Positions 37,865 through 51,848 of a stretch of 64,000 nucleotides of DNA are shown here, one piece after another (within the stretch, counting starts at the first letter, position 1; the number at the start of each line of letters is the position of its first letter). The DNA is from DATIXD01 sp035518875 (GTDB taxonomy: Bacteria; Pseudomonadota; Gammaproteobacteria; Methylococcales; Methylococcaceae), in NCBI GenBank assembly GCA_035518875.1, contig DATIXD010000089.1, positions 1-64,000 on the forward strand, written 5' to 3'. The translations under genes were made by a program, and so were the position numbers. The notes beneath the pieces are model-generated. The model did no database searches and was not told the origin of the DNA. It was given only the letters and a program-made list of their open reading frames with translations.

Positions 37865-39915
37865 CTGGTGGGCTGACCCCTCTTTTCCCTGGCGCAGCTC
37901 TCGGGACTAACGCCTTCATTCAAACTACCGGCAATAAACATTTCCGCAGCCTCGAGTTGCACCGGATTGCCGATCAGGCCGATGCGATCGCCCATTCGGA
38001 ACACGGTTTCCGTATCCGGATTTAATATGAGCCTACCCTCGCGGGCAATCGCAACGATCGTCGCACCGGTGCGGCTGCGTAGCGCAACCTCCCCTAATGA
38101 ACGCCTCTCCAACGGGCTCGCGGCAGGCAATTTGACCCAGGCGATTTCGATGAGATCCTGGGCGTCCAGCAAGTCACGCAAGAGCTTTTCTTCTCCCGTG
38201 GATTTGACCAATGCGTCGTAATGCTCACGCCGAACCGACTCGGCGTAGTGACGCACTTCCTGCAACGGAAATCCCAGTTGTAGCAGGGTGTGTCGAATCA
38301 CTTGCAAACCGCCCTCCAACTCCGGATGGATAACGAGCTGGGCGCCGAGAGCGGACAAGCGTTTGACGCCGGCTCGTGTCGCGGCTCGGGCAATAATGGG
38401 CAACTGGGGCGCCAGATCCCGGGCCGCCGCAACCGTCAATTCCGTGGCCGCTTCCTCCGGCAAGGTAACTACCAGCACACGCGCCCGATTCAAGCCGGCG
38501 TGCGTAAGGATCTCGGAGTTGGCGGTATCGCCCAGTAAGGTTGGTACTCCCGTGTTGACCAGCCTCTGCACCCTATCGATATTCGAATCGATGACCAGGT
38601 AGGGGATATGCAGATGCCCCAATACGTCGACGATATGCTTGCCGACTCGACCGCAGCCGACGATCACCACGTGATCGGCAGTCGACTCCTCGGCGGGGAG
38701 CGTTTGCGCCGAACCATAACGGTCAAGCCATTTCCACAGGGGGCGGATACGCCGTAGGCAGCGCTCGGAAACATCAACGCTGCGGAGCATCAGCGGATTG
38801 ACCGTGATGGACATCAAAGCCCCTGCCAGAATCAGCGAGTACTGCGCTTTCTCAAGAAGCCCCAAGGCGAGCCCGGTCTGACCCAGGATAAAGGAAAACT
38901 CGCCGATTTGACTGGATCCGGCGGCTACGATTAGCGCAGTGCGCGCCGGCCGCCGAAACAGGAAAGCCCACAGCGCCGTGACCAGCGATTTTCCGAACAC
39001 GATCAACCCCGTCATGGCGAGAACCGGTCCCACGTTATCCAGCAGGTAGTGGGGGTCAAGCAGCATGCCTATGGAAACGAAGAAGAGCACGGAAAATGCT
39101 TCGCGAAATGGAAAAAGATCGGATGCGATGCGATGACTGAGGGGCGATTCGCTGACGACCGCCCCGGCTACAAAGGCACCAAGCGCAAGGGAGACCCCGA
39201 ATAATTCCGATGCGGCGAGTGCAACGCCGAGAGACAGGGTGAGAATCGCCAGGATGAAAAGCTCACGCGAACGAGTATGGGCCACACGCAACAACAACCA
39301 AGGGATAAAGCGCACGCCGGCATATAACATGAAGCCCAGAAAACCCAGGGCGGCTAAGATCGTGAGGCCCAACGCCCGCCAATCGATTGCGTTTCCGGTA
39401 TTACCCAGGCTCGGCATCGCCAGCAAAATCAGGACGGTGGCGATATCCTGAACCACCAACCAGCCGACGGCAACCTGTCCATGAGGCGTGTTGAGCAAAC
39501 CGTGATCCATCAACCCGCGCAACAGCACGATGGTACTGGCGATGGCAACCGCCAGGCCCAGAACGAGCCCGGAAATCGGCGACCATCCCCAATACTGGCT
39601 CAGGCCGAATCCCAGCGCGACCGTCGCGGCCATCTGCCCAAGCGCGCCCATGATGGCAACGTCGCGGACTTTCCAGAGGTCGCTGAAGGAGAAATGCAGC
39701 CCGACACCGAACATCAGAAATACGATGCCCAATTCGGCTAACTGGCTGATGGTATTGCCGTCTCCCACAAACCCCGGCGTGAACGGACCAATGGCGACCC
39801 CGGCCAAGAGATAGCCGATAATGGCGGGAAGCCCGATGCGCTGAACGATCAATCCGCCGATAAAGGCCGCGCCTAACGCCGTGGCGATATTGACGAGTAG
39901 CGACAGGCTCTGCAT
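37861..39915 (-). CDS. ybaL: YbaL/KefB-type cation:proton antiporter with RCK domain
   Basis: CPA2-family monovalent cation/proton antiporter. The 684-residue product has about 12 TM helices with the family motifs IGYLLAGVAIGPFTPGF and LGIVFLMFGVGLHFS, followed by a Rossmann RCK/TrkA_N domain (DHVVIVGCGRVGKHIVDVLG, near 410-525) and a TrkA_C domain near 590-665 (LGEVALRSRTGATIVAI). The opening is closest to E. coli YbaL; the extra TrkA_C makes it longer than YbaL. The RCK domain implies gating by a nucleotide. It stands alone on its strand. Confidence 0.9.
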   Translation of the reverse strand: MQSLSLLVNIATALGAAFIGGLIVQRIGLPAIIGYLLAGVAIGPFTPGFVGDGNTISQLAELGIVFLMFGVGLHFSFSDLWKVRDVAIMGALGQMAATVALGFGLSQYWGWSPISGLVLGLAVAIASTIVLLRGLMDHGLLNTPHGQVAVGWLVVQDIATVLILLAMPSLGNTGNAIDWRALGLTILAALGFLGFMLYAGVRFIPWLLLRVAHTRSRELFILAILTLSLGVALAASELFGVSLALGAFVAGAVVSESPLSHRIASDLFPFREAFSVLFFVSIGMLLDPHYLLDNVGPVLAMTGLIVFGKSLVTALWAFLFRRPARTALIVAAGSSQIGEFSFILGQTGLALGLLEKAQYSLILAGALMSITVNPLMLRSVDVSERCLRRIRPLWKWLDRYGSAQTLPAEESTADHVVIVGCGRVGKHIVDVLGHLHIPYLVIDSNIDRVQRLVNTGVPTLLGDTANSEILTHAGLNRARVLVVTLPEEAATELTVAAARDLAPQLPIIARAATRAGVKRLSALGAQLVIHPELEGGLQVIRHTLLQLGFPLQEVRHYAESVRREHYDALVKSTGEEKLLRDLLDAQDLIEIAWVKLPAASPLERRSLGEVALRSRTGATIVAIAREGRLILNPDTETVFRMGDRIGLIGNPVQLEAAEMFIAGSLNEGVSPESCAREKRGQPTS

Positions 39916-40021
39916 CGATTAGTCTGCCTGCACGGGTTCTCGCGGAAGTTCCGCAGGACGGTGCACCCCTGTTTGGCGTTCTCTCTTCGACTTCAGCCGT
40001 TCTCGTCCGACAACGCCATGC

Positions 40022-43000
40022 TCAAGCCGCATGTTGTCCCAACAAGTAGTCCAACCACAACGCCGACAGCTTCTCCTGCACGGAATTCTGCCGCAGGCGC
40101 GCGTGGAGGTTGGGAAAGTCCACCCGATCCAGCTCCTGATCCTGGTTGTTGCAGGAATAGACAAAGGACTCCTTGCCGGTTCCGGGATCGATGTGCTTGC
40201 ACAGACACTGGGCGCAGACGCCCTTCATCATGCACTGCATCGGCGAGTTGATCGAGCCGATGGCCTCATGGTGCGCCTTGAGGTAAGGCTTAAGCACACC
40301 GTAGCGGGCTTCCTTCACCGCCGCCATCATGCGGTCGGAGCCGATCACGATCATGTGATCGACATCATCCAGATGAATCGGCGTATCGCCCAGCTCGCCC
40401 CTGGCATAGGCCAGCATGGCCTCCACCATGTTGCCGACGAAGGTCTTGTCCTGCGGACGGGTGGGCTCAATCGCCGTGTTGCCGGGACGTTTGTCCACCG
40501 CCCAGACGATGAGGTCCGATGCGGCTTCGATTTCTTCCGTCTTGAACACGTCCTCGCGGTTGCGGTAGCCGGCGAAATAAATCACCTGGTTGCCGGCGGT
40601 GCGCAACACCTTGCCGATGGAGAACAATACGGCATTGCCCAAGCCTCCGCCGAGCAGAAGCACGGTCTGGCCGGAGGGTATATGGGTCGGTGTACCGGTC
40701 ACCCCCATCACCACGATGGGATCGCCCGGCTTCCAGGTTGCACACAGACGGGAGGAACTGCCCATCTCCAGAGCAATGAGGGAAATCAGTCCGTGCTGTT
40801 TGTCCACCCAGGCGCCGGTCAGGGCCAAACCTTCCGTTGATAGCACGGTACCGTCCACCACCGGTGCAACCGCCTCGAAGTTCTGCACTCGGTAGAATTG
40901 TCCCGGGCAGAAGTGCTTAGCTGCCAGCGGCGCCTTGACAACGACTTCGATGATGGTGGGCGTGAGCCGCCGAATTTCGATTATCCGCGCCAGCAAGGCG
41001 TGATCCAGCCGGGACTGGAACTCGGCCAAATCCCGTTCTCTCTCGACCTGCCGCGATGGATCGAGGGCGGCCAGTTCCCCGGCGAATAGTTTGAGGATAT
41101 ACGGATAACCGTCCTTGGCGCTGGCCATGGCCTTTACCACATTACCGGCGTAAACGGGATGGTTGTCGCCGTAGAAAGTGATGTAACGGCCGCCCCCCCG
41201 ATGATAGGAGGTAAAAGGCGCGGGCTTGCCGATCTTGGGCCAGGCGGTGTCCGCGACGGGCTTGAGTTGAGGATCGCCATTTGCCCATTCCGGCTCGAAG
41301 CGCTGGTAGAACTTCTTGTCCATCTCGAAGGTGTCCGGATGCTCGGATTCGTAGATGGTATTGGGCGAAGTGCCGGCTGCGATGAATAGGCTGCGCAGAG
41401 GCACTTCCAGCTCACCTGACTTGCGCCAGCGCCCTTCCTGTTCTTCCAGCTTCTCGAACCGCACCGCCCGAAGATGGCCGTATCGATCGTCCAACGCTTC
41501 CAGCGGGCTCATGCCTTCCGCCAGCCAAATGCCTTCGTCGAGAGCCTCGGCGATTTCCTCGTGATTCTGCCGGTAGGCGGGAGAATCCTTGATGCCTTTC
41601 CGATAGAACAGCGTCACGCCGCCCCATTTCTCCAATAAAGGATAAAAATGCGGTTTTTCGCCGGCGGCCTCGGCACGTTTGCGTTCCGCCGCAATCGCCC
41701 GGCCGTGCGCCAGGAACTCTTCCAGAATCCGGATTTCCTCCCCGTCGTAGCGGGCGCGGACGTTGGCCTCGCCATGAATCGCCGCGAGTTTCTCGTAACG
41801 GTTGAGGATCTTTTCCACCTGCATCGGATAATAGGCCAGCAGTTCCGTTGCCGTGTCGATGGCCGTCAACCCGCCGCCGATCACCCCCGCCGGTAGTCGG
41901 ACCTGGAGATTGGCCAGCGACGATTCCTTGGCCGCGCCGGTCAGCTGCAAGGCCATGAGAAAATCCGAAGCCTTGCGGATACCGCGGGTCAGGTTGTTCT
42001 TGAGATCGATGACGGTGGGCTTGCCCGCACCCGAGGCGATGGCGATATGGTCGAAACCCAGATCCCACGCCTCATTGACGGTCAAGGTACCGCCGAAGCG
42101 CACCCCGCCGTAGCAGCGGAAGGCTTGACGTCTCAGCAGATTCAGGTAGATCACCTTGAGGAAATTCTTGTCCCAGCGAACAGTGATGCCGTATTCGGCC
42201 ACGCCGCCGAAGCCGAGCATGACGCGCTTGTCCAGGTCTTCGTAAAGCCCGTTGAAATCGCGGATGGGGCGGGGCGGGACTTGCGCGTCGCCGGTCAGTT
42301 CCTTCGGCAGGGGTTCGATTTTCAAGCCATCGATGCCGACCACGCCGAAACCTTCGTTCAAAAGGTAATGGGACAGAGTGTAACCGGCCGGCCCCATGCC
42401 GGCGATCAGCACCTTCTTGCCGTTGTACGGTAATGCACACGGGCGCTTGACGTTGAGGGGATTCCAACGGGTCAAAAGGCTATAAATCTCGAAACCCCAA
42501 GGCATGAACAAGACGGAGGTCAAGACGTTAGTCTCGATCTGCGGAATGTCGACCGGCTCGGTCTTCTGGTAGATGCAGCCCTTCATGCAGTCGTTGCAGA
42601 TGCGATGGCCGGTACCGGGACACATGGGGTTGTCGATGGTCACCAGAGCCAGCGCGCCGATGTCATCGCCCTGGCGCTTGAGCACGTGCATCTCGGAAAT
42701 CTTTTCTTCCAGCGGGCAGCCGGTGATGGTGACGCCTAGCGGATTGGTCTTGTAGCTGCCGTCCTTCTTGTTGCGCATACCCTTGGAGCAAGAATCGGTA
42801 TCGCGGTCGTGGCAATAAATGCAATGGTCGACCTCGTACAGGACCCGCCGCTCGCCGAAGCGCGGGTCGGTGAGGCCGAAGCCGTCGCGGCGGCGATGGT
42901 GCTCCGGCGCGACCGCCCAGGCCTTGTAGCCATTGCGCTCGATCGTCTCGTGTTCCACCAGGTGGTTGAAATCGGTCTTATCCGGCACCTTGAAGCTGAC

Positions 43001-43735
43001 CCAGTCCACCACTTCGGCTTTCAGCTCCAGGATCTTAGTGGCGGCAAAACTCCAGCGACGCACCAGATCGAGAAGACTTTCGACGAGCCCGGCATCGTCG
43101 CGATCGAGCAGATCGGTCAGGGTCGTGACGTTCTGCAATTGTCCGCGCAAGGCCGAAACCTGTGCATCGGCATCGGCCAAGCTGGTCGATTTGCCTGCGG
43201 CAAGCGCCGCATAGTGTTCCGATAGGCGCCACAAGCCCACGGCCGCCCGGCTGACCGCCTTTTCAAGATCGGCCCGCCGTTCCGCGCTCGGCGTCGTAGC
43301 CTCCAGGAGCGCATCGAAGCGGGCGCGCAGCGATCCGATATCCCAGGCTTCGACCGTTTCGCCCTTGAACCGGGTGGCCAGTTTGCCGACGACCTCATCG
43401 CGATAAATGAAGACCTGATGGAATTCATCCGTGATCGCTTGCATTTGGGTGGTGCGACGGTCGTTCACGTTGAACAGCCGGGCGATGAATTCGCCCACAT
43501 GGGGCGCCATTTTCACCAGAAGCTCTGAAATCCGCTCCGGCACCATCCCTTCTCCCTGACAATTGCGATACGCTTCGAACTCTGAGAACAACACCGCGTC
43601 CCCTTCGCGCGCCGTCCGGTCGAAAACGGCCAGCAAATCACCCAGCCGGGCCGGATCGTGGAGATCGGCGTAATCGAAGCCGGGTATGCCCAGCGCCAGT
43701 TCGGCGGTCTCTTGCATTTCGAAATTGCCTGTCAT
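40022..43735 (-). CDS. Large FAD/Fe-S oxidoreductase, NfnB(GltD)-NfnA(FNR)-like fusion
   Basis: A 1237-residue cytoplasmic flavoprotein. Residues 1-290 match no family I recognise and are largely helical. From about 300 a GltD/NfnB-like module follows: cysteines at 305, 308, 316, 340, 372, 380, 383 and 387 fit two [4Fe-4S] clusters; KVLIAGMGPAGYTLSHYL (about 441-458) is the FAD site; AGVIGGGLTAIDTATELL (about 616-633) the pyridine-nucleotide site. From about 915 an NfnA/PyrK-like reductase follows, with VLLLGGGLGNAVLFSIG (about 1025-1041) and a [2Fe-2S] pattern C1168, C1174, C1177, C1195. In NfnAB these modules are separate subunits doing electron bifurcation between NADH, NADPH and ferredoxin. 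Here they are fused, NfnB first. A transhydrogenase-like role is inference. Confidence 0.85.
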   Translation of the reverse strand: MTGNFEMQETAELALGIPGFDYADLHDPARLGDLLAVFDRTAREGDAVLFSEFEAYRNCQGEGMVPERISELLVKMAPHVGEFIARLFNVNDRRTTQMQAITDEFHQVFIYRDEVVGKLATRFKGETVEAWDIGSLRARFDALLEATTPSAERRADLEKAVSRAAVGLWRLSEHYAALAAGKSTSLADADAQVSALRGQLQNVTTLTDLLDRDDAGLVESLLDLVRRWSFAATKILELKAEVVDWVSFKVPDKTDFNHLVEHETIERNGYKAWAVAPEHHRRRDGFGLTDPRFGERRVLYEVDHCIYCHDRDTDSCSKGMRNKKDGSYKTNPLGVTITGCPLEEKISEMHVLKRQGDDIGALALVTIDNPMCPGTGHRICNDCMKGCIYQKTEPVDIPQIETNVLTSVLFMPWGFEIYSLLTRWNPLNVKRPCALPYNGKKVLIAGMGPAGYTLSHYLLNEGFGVVGIDGLKIEPLPKELTGDAQVPPRPIRDFNGLYEDLDKRVMLGFGGVAEYGITVRWDKNFLKVIYLNLLRRQAFRCYGGVRFGGTLTVNEAWDLGFDHIAIASGAGKPTVIDLKNNLTRGIRKASDFLMALQLTGAAKESSLANLQVRLPAGVIGGGLTAIDTATELLAYYPMQVEKILNRYEKLAAIHGEANVRARYDGEEIRILEEFLAHGRAIAAERKRAEAAGEKPHFYPLLEKWGGVTLFYRKGIKDSPAYRQNHEEIAEALDEGIWLAEGMSPLEALDDRYGHLRAVRFEKLEEQEGRWRKSGELEVPLRSLFIAAGTSPNTIYESEHPDTFEMDKKFYQRFEPEWANGDPQLKPVADTAWPKIGKPAPFTSYHRGGGRYITFYGDNHPVYAGNVVKAMASAKDGYPYILKLFAGELAALDPSRQVERERDLAEFQSRLDHALLARIIEIRRLTPTIIEVVVKAPLAAKHFCPGQFYRVQNFEAVAPVVDGTVLSTEGLALTGAWVDKQHGLISLIALEMGSSSRLCATWKPGDPIVVMGVTGTPTHIPSGQTVLLLGGGLGNAVLFSIGKVLRTAGNQVIYFAGYRNREDVFKTEEIEAASDLIVWAVDKRPGNTAIEPTRPQDKTFVGNMVEAMLAYARGELGDTPIHLDDVDHMIVIGSDRMMAAVKEARYGVLKPYLKAHHEAIGSINSPMQCMMKGVCAQCLCKHIDPGTGKESFVYSCNNQDQELDRVDFPNLHARLRQNSVQEKLSALWLDYLLGQHAA

Positions 43736-43938
43736 GAATCCCCTATCTCCTCACTGAAAATTTGAGTTTGATTGTCCGCCCGTAATGGCGCTGCGTATTT
43801 TGTTAGTGTATCGATCTTGGCGCGCTTAATCGAGCCGCGCAAGGGGGAAAGGTCCGGCGGCCCCGTGTCCTTCTTCGAAGTTGCGAATCGCGGATTCGAG
43901 CCCTTGTTTCCCCACCACGGTCTGGTTTACCTTAAACC

Positions 43939-48285
<4,347 letters not shown>

Positions 48286-48295
48286 CGAGCGGGGA

Positions 48296-49051
48296 TCAGG
48301 ACCTAACTAGGCTATCCGCCTGTTTTTTCTGAATTTCGAGTTCATACATGAATTTCTGCATGTGCATCTCGAAATTCCGGCTGATTCCGTGGAACGCAAA
48401 GCCGAGCCTCAGGCCGGTATGATGAACATCCGCTGCAGTTTCCAGCTTGTTGCGCAGTTCCAGGGCGAACTGCTCGGCGCCGAATATAGGCAGATCGAGC
48501 CGACAATTCTGAAAGACATGGCCGATCTCGATGCTGCGACCGATCCGGTCCGAGCGGTCTATCAGCGCGAGACCACGCAGACTGAGGTTCGATACGCCGA
48601 ATTCGCCGATCTCCCCGCCTTCTAGTGGGATCTGGCATTTGACGATCATCGAATAGGGAATGGGCACCCGGTAGAACCGCCGGCGCTGCAGCCAGAACAA
48701 GGACTCCGGAATCGGGACCGCGAAAACGGATTGACCATTCAGCGTCGCTTCACCGATCTTGCTCACCGAAAACCGCGAGGTGACGCCATTCACCTGAGCA
48801 GTGAAACTCACCCCGTCGGCTCCCAGTAGCCGGTTGTTGAGACTCTTGTTCGCGCTCGGATCCAGCGCCAACAAACCTTTTTCCGGGCAGACCTTGACGA
48901 TGGTCGTGAGAAACCCGCTGCTTTCCCCGCTGGCCAACGCGGTCAGAAGGATTTTATGCTTCTCGATCATCCTAAGCTTTTCGAGAATTTCGCCCTTGCC
49001 CGTCAAGGTATAGGTATCGAAGAGCTGTTCTTTCTGATCGGTCTGGGTCAT
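48296..49051 (-). CDS. ycgR: YcgR-like PilZ domain protein, c-di-GMP receptor
   Basis: A 251-residue protein with an N-terminal YcgR-type domain (about 20-115) and a C-terminal PilZ domain. The c-di-GMP motif RRRFYR (123-128) and NLSLRG (155-160) match RxxxR and D/NxSxxG. In enterobacteria YcgR slows the flagellar motor when c-di-GMP is high. No flagellar gene is in the window, while a type IV pilus operon is, so the partner here is open. It lies 119 bp downstream of the mobA-fdhD stop. Confidence 0.88.
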   Translation of the reverse strand: MTQTDQKEQLFDTYTLTGKGEILEKLRMIEKHKILLTALASGESSGFLTTIVKVCPEKGLLALDPSANKSLNNRLLGADGVSFTAQVNGVTSRFSVSKIGEATLNGQSVFAVPIPESLFWLQRRRFYRVPIPYSMIVKCQIPLEGGEIGEFGVSNLSLRGLALIDRSDRIGRSIEIGHVFQNCRLDLPIFGAEQFALELRNKLETAADVHHTGLRLGFAFHGISRNFEMHMQKFMYELEIQKKQADSLVRS

Positions 49052-49170
49052 TTGCGTGATCTGTTCGTTCTCGGCCGGGAACCCGAATACCCGTCAATAA
49101 TAGTCGATTTGGCGTCGGTTATTCGACGCGAGGCCTGCCTTGGCTACCCGCGCTGGCCTTAGGACACCCC

Positions 49171-50673
49171 TTACGGTTCATCCCCGTTTTCCGAGCGACT
49201 TTGTCCAAACCTGCGGCTTTCGTCCCGAGGCATATCGAAAACCATGTTTTCTGCGCCGTTCAATACCAGGAAGTGCCGGCCCTTGGCGCGCGAGATCATC
49301 GTCACGCCGGCCTGTCGCGCCAGCTCGAGGCCCATCTGGGTCGCGCCGGAACGGGACAGCAGCACCGGGATGCCCATTTGGGTCACCTTGATCACCATCT
49401 CCGAGGTCAAACGGCCGGTGGTGTAAAAAACCTTGTCCGCGCCGTCGATGTCGTTCAGCCACATATAGCCGGCGATGGCGTCGACGGCGTTGTGCCGACC
49501 CACGTCTTCGACGAATACCTCGATCTCCCTGCCCCGGCATAGCGCACAGCCGTGCACCGCCCCGGCGCGCTTGTAGACTTCGTTGTATTCACGCAAGGCA
49601 TTCAGCAGTTCGTAAATGCCGGATTGACGGAGCTTGACTTGCGGCACACGGATTTCCCTGAGCTGATCCAGCAAGCGCCCGAAGACGGTGCCCTGCCCGC
49701 AGCCGGTGGTGACGGTCCGGTTGCCCAGTTTCTCCAGGAAACCGTGTTCGGCCTGGCGGGTGACCACCGCCGCGGCTTCGGTTTCCCAATCCACCTGCAC
49801 GGAGAGGATATCGTCGATGTTCCCGATGAACCCCTGGTTGCGCAGATAGCCCAACACCAGCAGTTCCGGATGCGCGCCGATCGTCATGAGCGTCACGATC
49901 TCGTACTTGTCCACATAAATCGTTAGCGCGCGCTCGCCCGCCAGTTCTATCTCGCGGACTTCGCCGTTTTCATCCAGCGCATTGACGCGATGACAGGCGG
50001 CCAGACCGGCGTTGCTCATCAGGATGGGGTGGCGATGCGGCCGCGCCAGCGCCGCAACTGCTTCATCCGCTGTCGTCATCGGCTTGCCCCTTTCCAGCGC
50101 GGCCAGTTCTTCCGGCGTATTGACGTTAGCGAACAGTTCCGGATGATCGCTATAATCGGCCAGCGCCAGCTTGTGCCGCTTCAGCCACAGATCGATCTTG
50201 CGTTGTCCCGTGGCCAAATAGGCCTCAAGGCTCGGCGCCAAACGCCGCTCGGCGATCAGAAACACCGGATGCAGGCGCTCCCCATCGTGGGCCGCGCAAA
50301 TCTCGGCGTTTTCCGCCTGCAGGGTGCGGTATAGCCGCTCCAGCAGTGCGCCGTCGATCAAGGGTGAATCGCAAGGAACCGTCATGACATAAGGCGTATC
50401 GGCATGCTGCATGGCGCTGAAGAGACCCGCCAACGGACCATCGAAGGCGCCGGTCGCATCGGCAATGACGGGATAGCCGAACACTGCATATTCCTTCTGA
50501 TTCCGATTGGCGTTGATCAGAATGGAGCCAACCACCGCTTTCAGTGCATCCAGTGCGTAAGCGGCCAGCGGCCTACCTTTGAACGGCAACAGTCCCTTGT
50601 CAGCCCCGCCCATGCGCCTGGCGCGGCCTCCAGCCAGCACCACGCCGGTAATTTTTGCCCGCTCGGCAATCAT
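49171..50673 (-). CDS. MobA-FdhD fusion: Mo cofactor guanylyltransferase and formate dehydrogenase sulfurtransferase
   Basis: A 500-residue bifunctional protein. Residues 1-195 are MobA, which adds GMP to molybdopterin: VVLAGGRARRMGGADKGLL (11-29), DGPLAGL (78-84), VPCDSPLI (99-106) and ANVNTPEEL (182-190). Residues 225-485 are FdhD, which passes sulfur from IscS to the cofactor of formate dehydrogenase: TTGCGQG (322-328), the catalytic pair HGCALC (C376, C379), EDVGRHNAVD (389-398) and TTGRLTSEMV (418-427). No stop or frame change separates them. The fusion would hand bis-MGD from synthesis to sulfuration. No formate dehydrogenase structural gene is in view. Confidence 0.93.
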   Translation of the reverse strand: MIAERAKITGVVLAGGRARRMGGADKGLLPFKGRPLAAYALDALKAVVGSILINANRNQKEYAVFGYPVIADATGAFDGPLAGLFSAMQHADTPYVMTVPCDSPLIDGALLERLYRTLQAENAEICAAHDGERLHPVFLIAERRLAPSLEAYLATGQRKIDLWLKRHKLALADYSDHPELFANVNTPEELAALERGKPMTTADEAVAALARPHRHPILMSNAGLAACHRVNALDENGEVREIELAGERALTIYVDKYEIVTLMTIGAHPELLVLGYLRNQGFIGNIDDILSVQVDWETEAAAVVTRQAEHGFLEKLGNRTVTTGCGQGTVFGRLLDQLREIRVPQVKLRQSGIYELLNALREYNEVYKRAGAVHGCALCRGREIEVFVEDVGRHNAVDAIAGYMWLNDIDGADKVFYTTGRLTSEMVIKVTQMGIPVLLSRSGATQMGLELARQAGVTMISRAKGRHFLVLNGAENMVFDMPRDESRRFGQSRSENGDEP

Positions 50674-50677
50674 GATG

Positions 50678-50782
50678 TTAACCTAAGAACGATTGCATCA
50701 ACTCGTTGATTTGCTTATTGGAGAAGCCTTCTGGCCTGTCCTGATCGCCGGAAAATCGTACCGGGGCAGCGCGCCCGCTCAT
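50678..50782 (-). CDS. Possible 34-residue small protein just upstream of mobA-fdhD
   Basis: An ATG-started reading frame (MSGRAAPVRFSGDQDRPEG followed by FSNKQINELMQSFLG) ends 4 bp before the mobA-fdhD start. The composition is protein-like, with a helical C-terminal end. A weak GGAT precedes the ATG. It could be a small gene coupled to mobA-fdhD or a leader peptide. No relative is recognised, and the short length leaves real doubt. Confidence 0.35.
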   Translation of the reverse strand: MSGRAAPVRFSGDQDRPEGFSNKQINELMQSFLG

Positions 50783-50796
50783 CGATCCAAAACGCC

Positions 50797-51258
50797 ATGC
50801 CTACCATCGGCCTCCTGATTTTCGCATTATTGCTCGTTTTCCTGCCAGCGTGCGCCGTGCAAAATGCCGCCGCTCCGCTGCAGTATTATCAGGCCGAAAC
50901 AACCAAGCCCTACGATGACGTACTGGCGGAGCTCGAGCTGGCCATCACCGAGCAGAATTTCCGCATCACCGGGCACAATCATATCGGCAGCGTCATCCGA
51001 AGCCGGGAAAACATCGACTTCCCGGATTATGACACCATCCAATTCTGCAACCTCACCCTGGCTCGGCAGATGCTGGAGATATCGCCCGCCGCCGTGATCC
51101 ACATGCCCTGCAACATCGCCGTGCGCTCCGAAGGCGGCCGGGTCATCGTCACCACGCATTTGCTTCCGGTCGATACGACCGATGAAAAACTCAACGCATT
51201 CTTCCGCGCCATGAACGACAAGCTGAAACGGATCGTCGACTTCGCGGTCGAACGATGA
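50797..51258 (+). CDS. Exported DUF302 domain protein
   Basis: A 153-residue protein with a hydrophobic N-terminus (IGLLIFALLLVFLPACAVQ) ending in a marginal lipobox LPAC, so possibly an outer-membrane lipoprotein. The body fits DUF302: KPYDDVLAELELAITEQNFRITGHNHIG, then a central PDYDTIQFCNLTLARQMLE and TTDEKLNAFFRAMNDKLKRIV. DUF302 proteins are widespread and of uncertain function. Two cysteines (FCNL, MPCN) may form a disulfide. It precedes another lipoprotein gene by 84 bp. Confidence 0.75.
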   Translation: MPTIGLLIFALLLVFLPACAVQNAAAPLQYYQAETTKPYDDVLAELELAITEQNFRITGHNHIGSVIRSRENIDFPDYDTIQFCNLTLARQMLEISPAAVIHMPCNIAVRSEGGRVIVTTHLLPVDTTDEKLNAFFRAMNDKLKRIVDFAVER

Positions 51259-51342
51259 CTCTGCGCCGAATTGCGCCGCCCCTCGCCTGTGCTCTATCAT
51301 CGGCGCACCGGATTTTGGCCAATCTTAAGAGAAAAAACCCAG

Positions 51343-51774
51343 ATGAAAAATGTCCTAGTACCCAACCAAGCGGGAATGGCCTGCGTGGCGCTCGCCCTGT
51401 CCTTGCTGAGCGCTTGCGACCGTACCGCAACCCCGCCGCCCGCAGGGGAAGCGGCCAAGGCGGACAATGATTTTCCCACCCTGGCCCGGGTCGAATATGT
51501 GATGCAGTGCATGCAGGAACACGGTGGTCAGAATTACGACAGTCTTTATCACTGTGTCTGCAGTGCGGACAAAATCGCCAGCCAGATGCCGTATGAGGAG
51601 TTCGCCCAGGCGCAGACCTTCACCTATCTGTTCGACACGCCTGGCGAGCGCGGCGGCGAATTCCGCGACCCGCCGCAGTCTGCACAATTGCGCAACCGGT
51701 TGAAGGAGATCAAGGCGCAAGCGGCGCAAACCTGCTTCCCGAAAACCGTCAAAAACCCCGAGGCCGGAAATTGA
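51343..51774 (+). CDS. Small cysteine-bearing lipoprotein of unknown function
   Basis: A 143-residue protein with a lipoprotein signal (ACVALALSLLSAC, lipidated Cys about 29) and a Pro/Ala linker. The folded part carries cysteines spaced as VMQCMQEHGG, LYHCVCSADKIA and QTCFPK, suggesting two disulfides or a metal site. Start is ATG 51343; a frame open 24 codons further upstream is Arg-rich and lies across the gap. No family is recognised. It sits between a DUF302 gene and a membrane-protein gene. Confidence 0.65.
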   Translation: MKNVLVPNQAGMACVALALSLLSACDRTATPPPAGEAAKADNDFPTLARVEYVMQCMQEHGGQNYDSLYHCVCSADKIASQMPYEEFAQAQTFTYLFDTPGERGGEFRDPPQSAQLRNRLKEIKAQAAQTCFPKTVKNPEAGN

Positions 51775-51848
51775 GTTCGCGCCGATCCCTGTGACCGGAG
51801 CGCCTTTATTCCACCTTTTCTCCTAAGCTCACGAAAAAGAGGACGACC

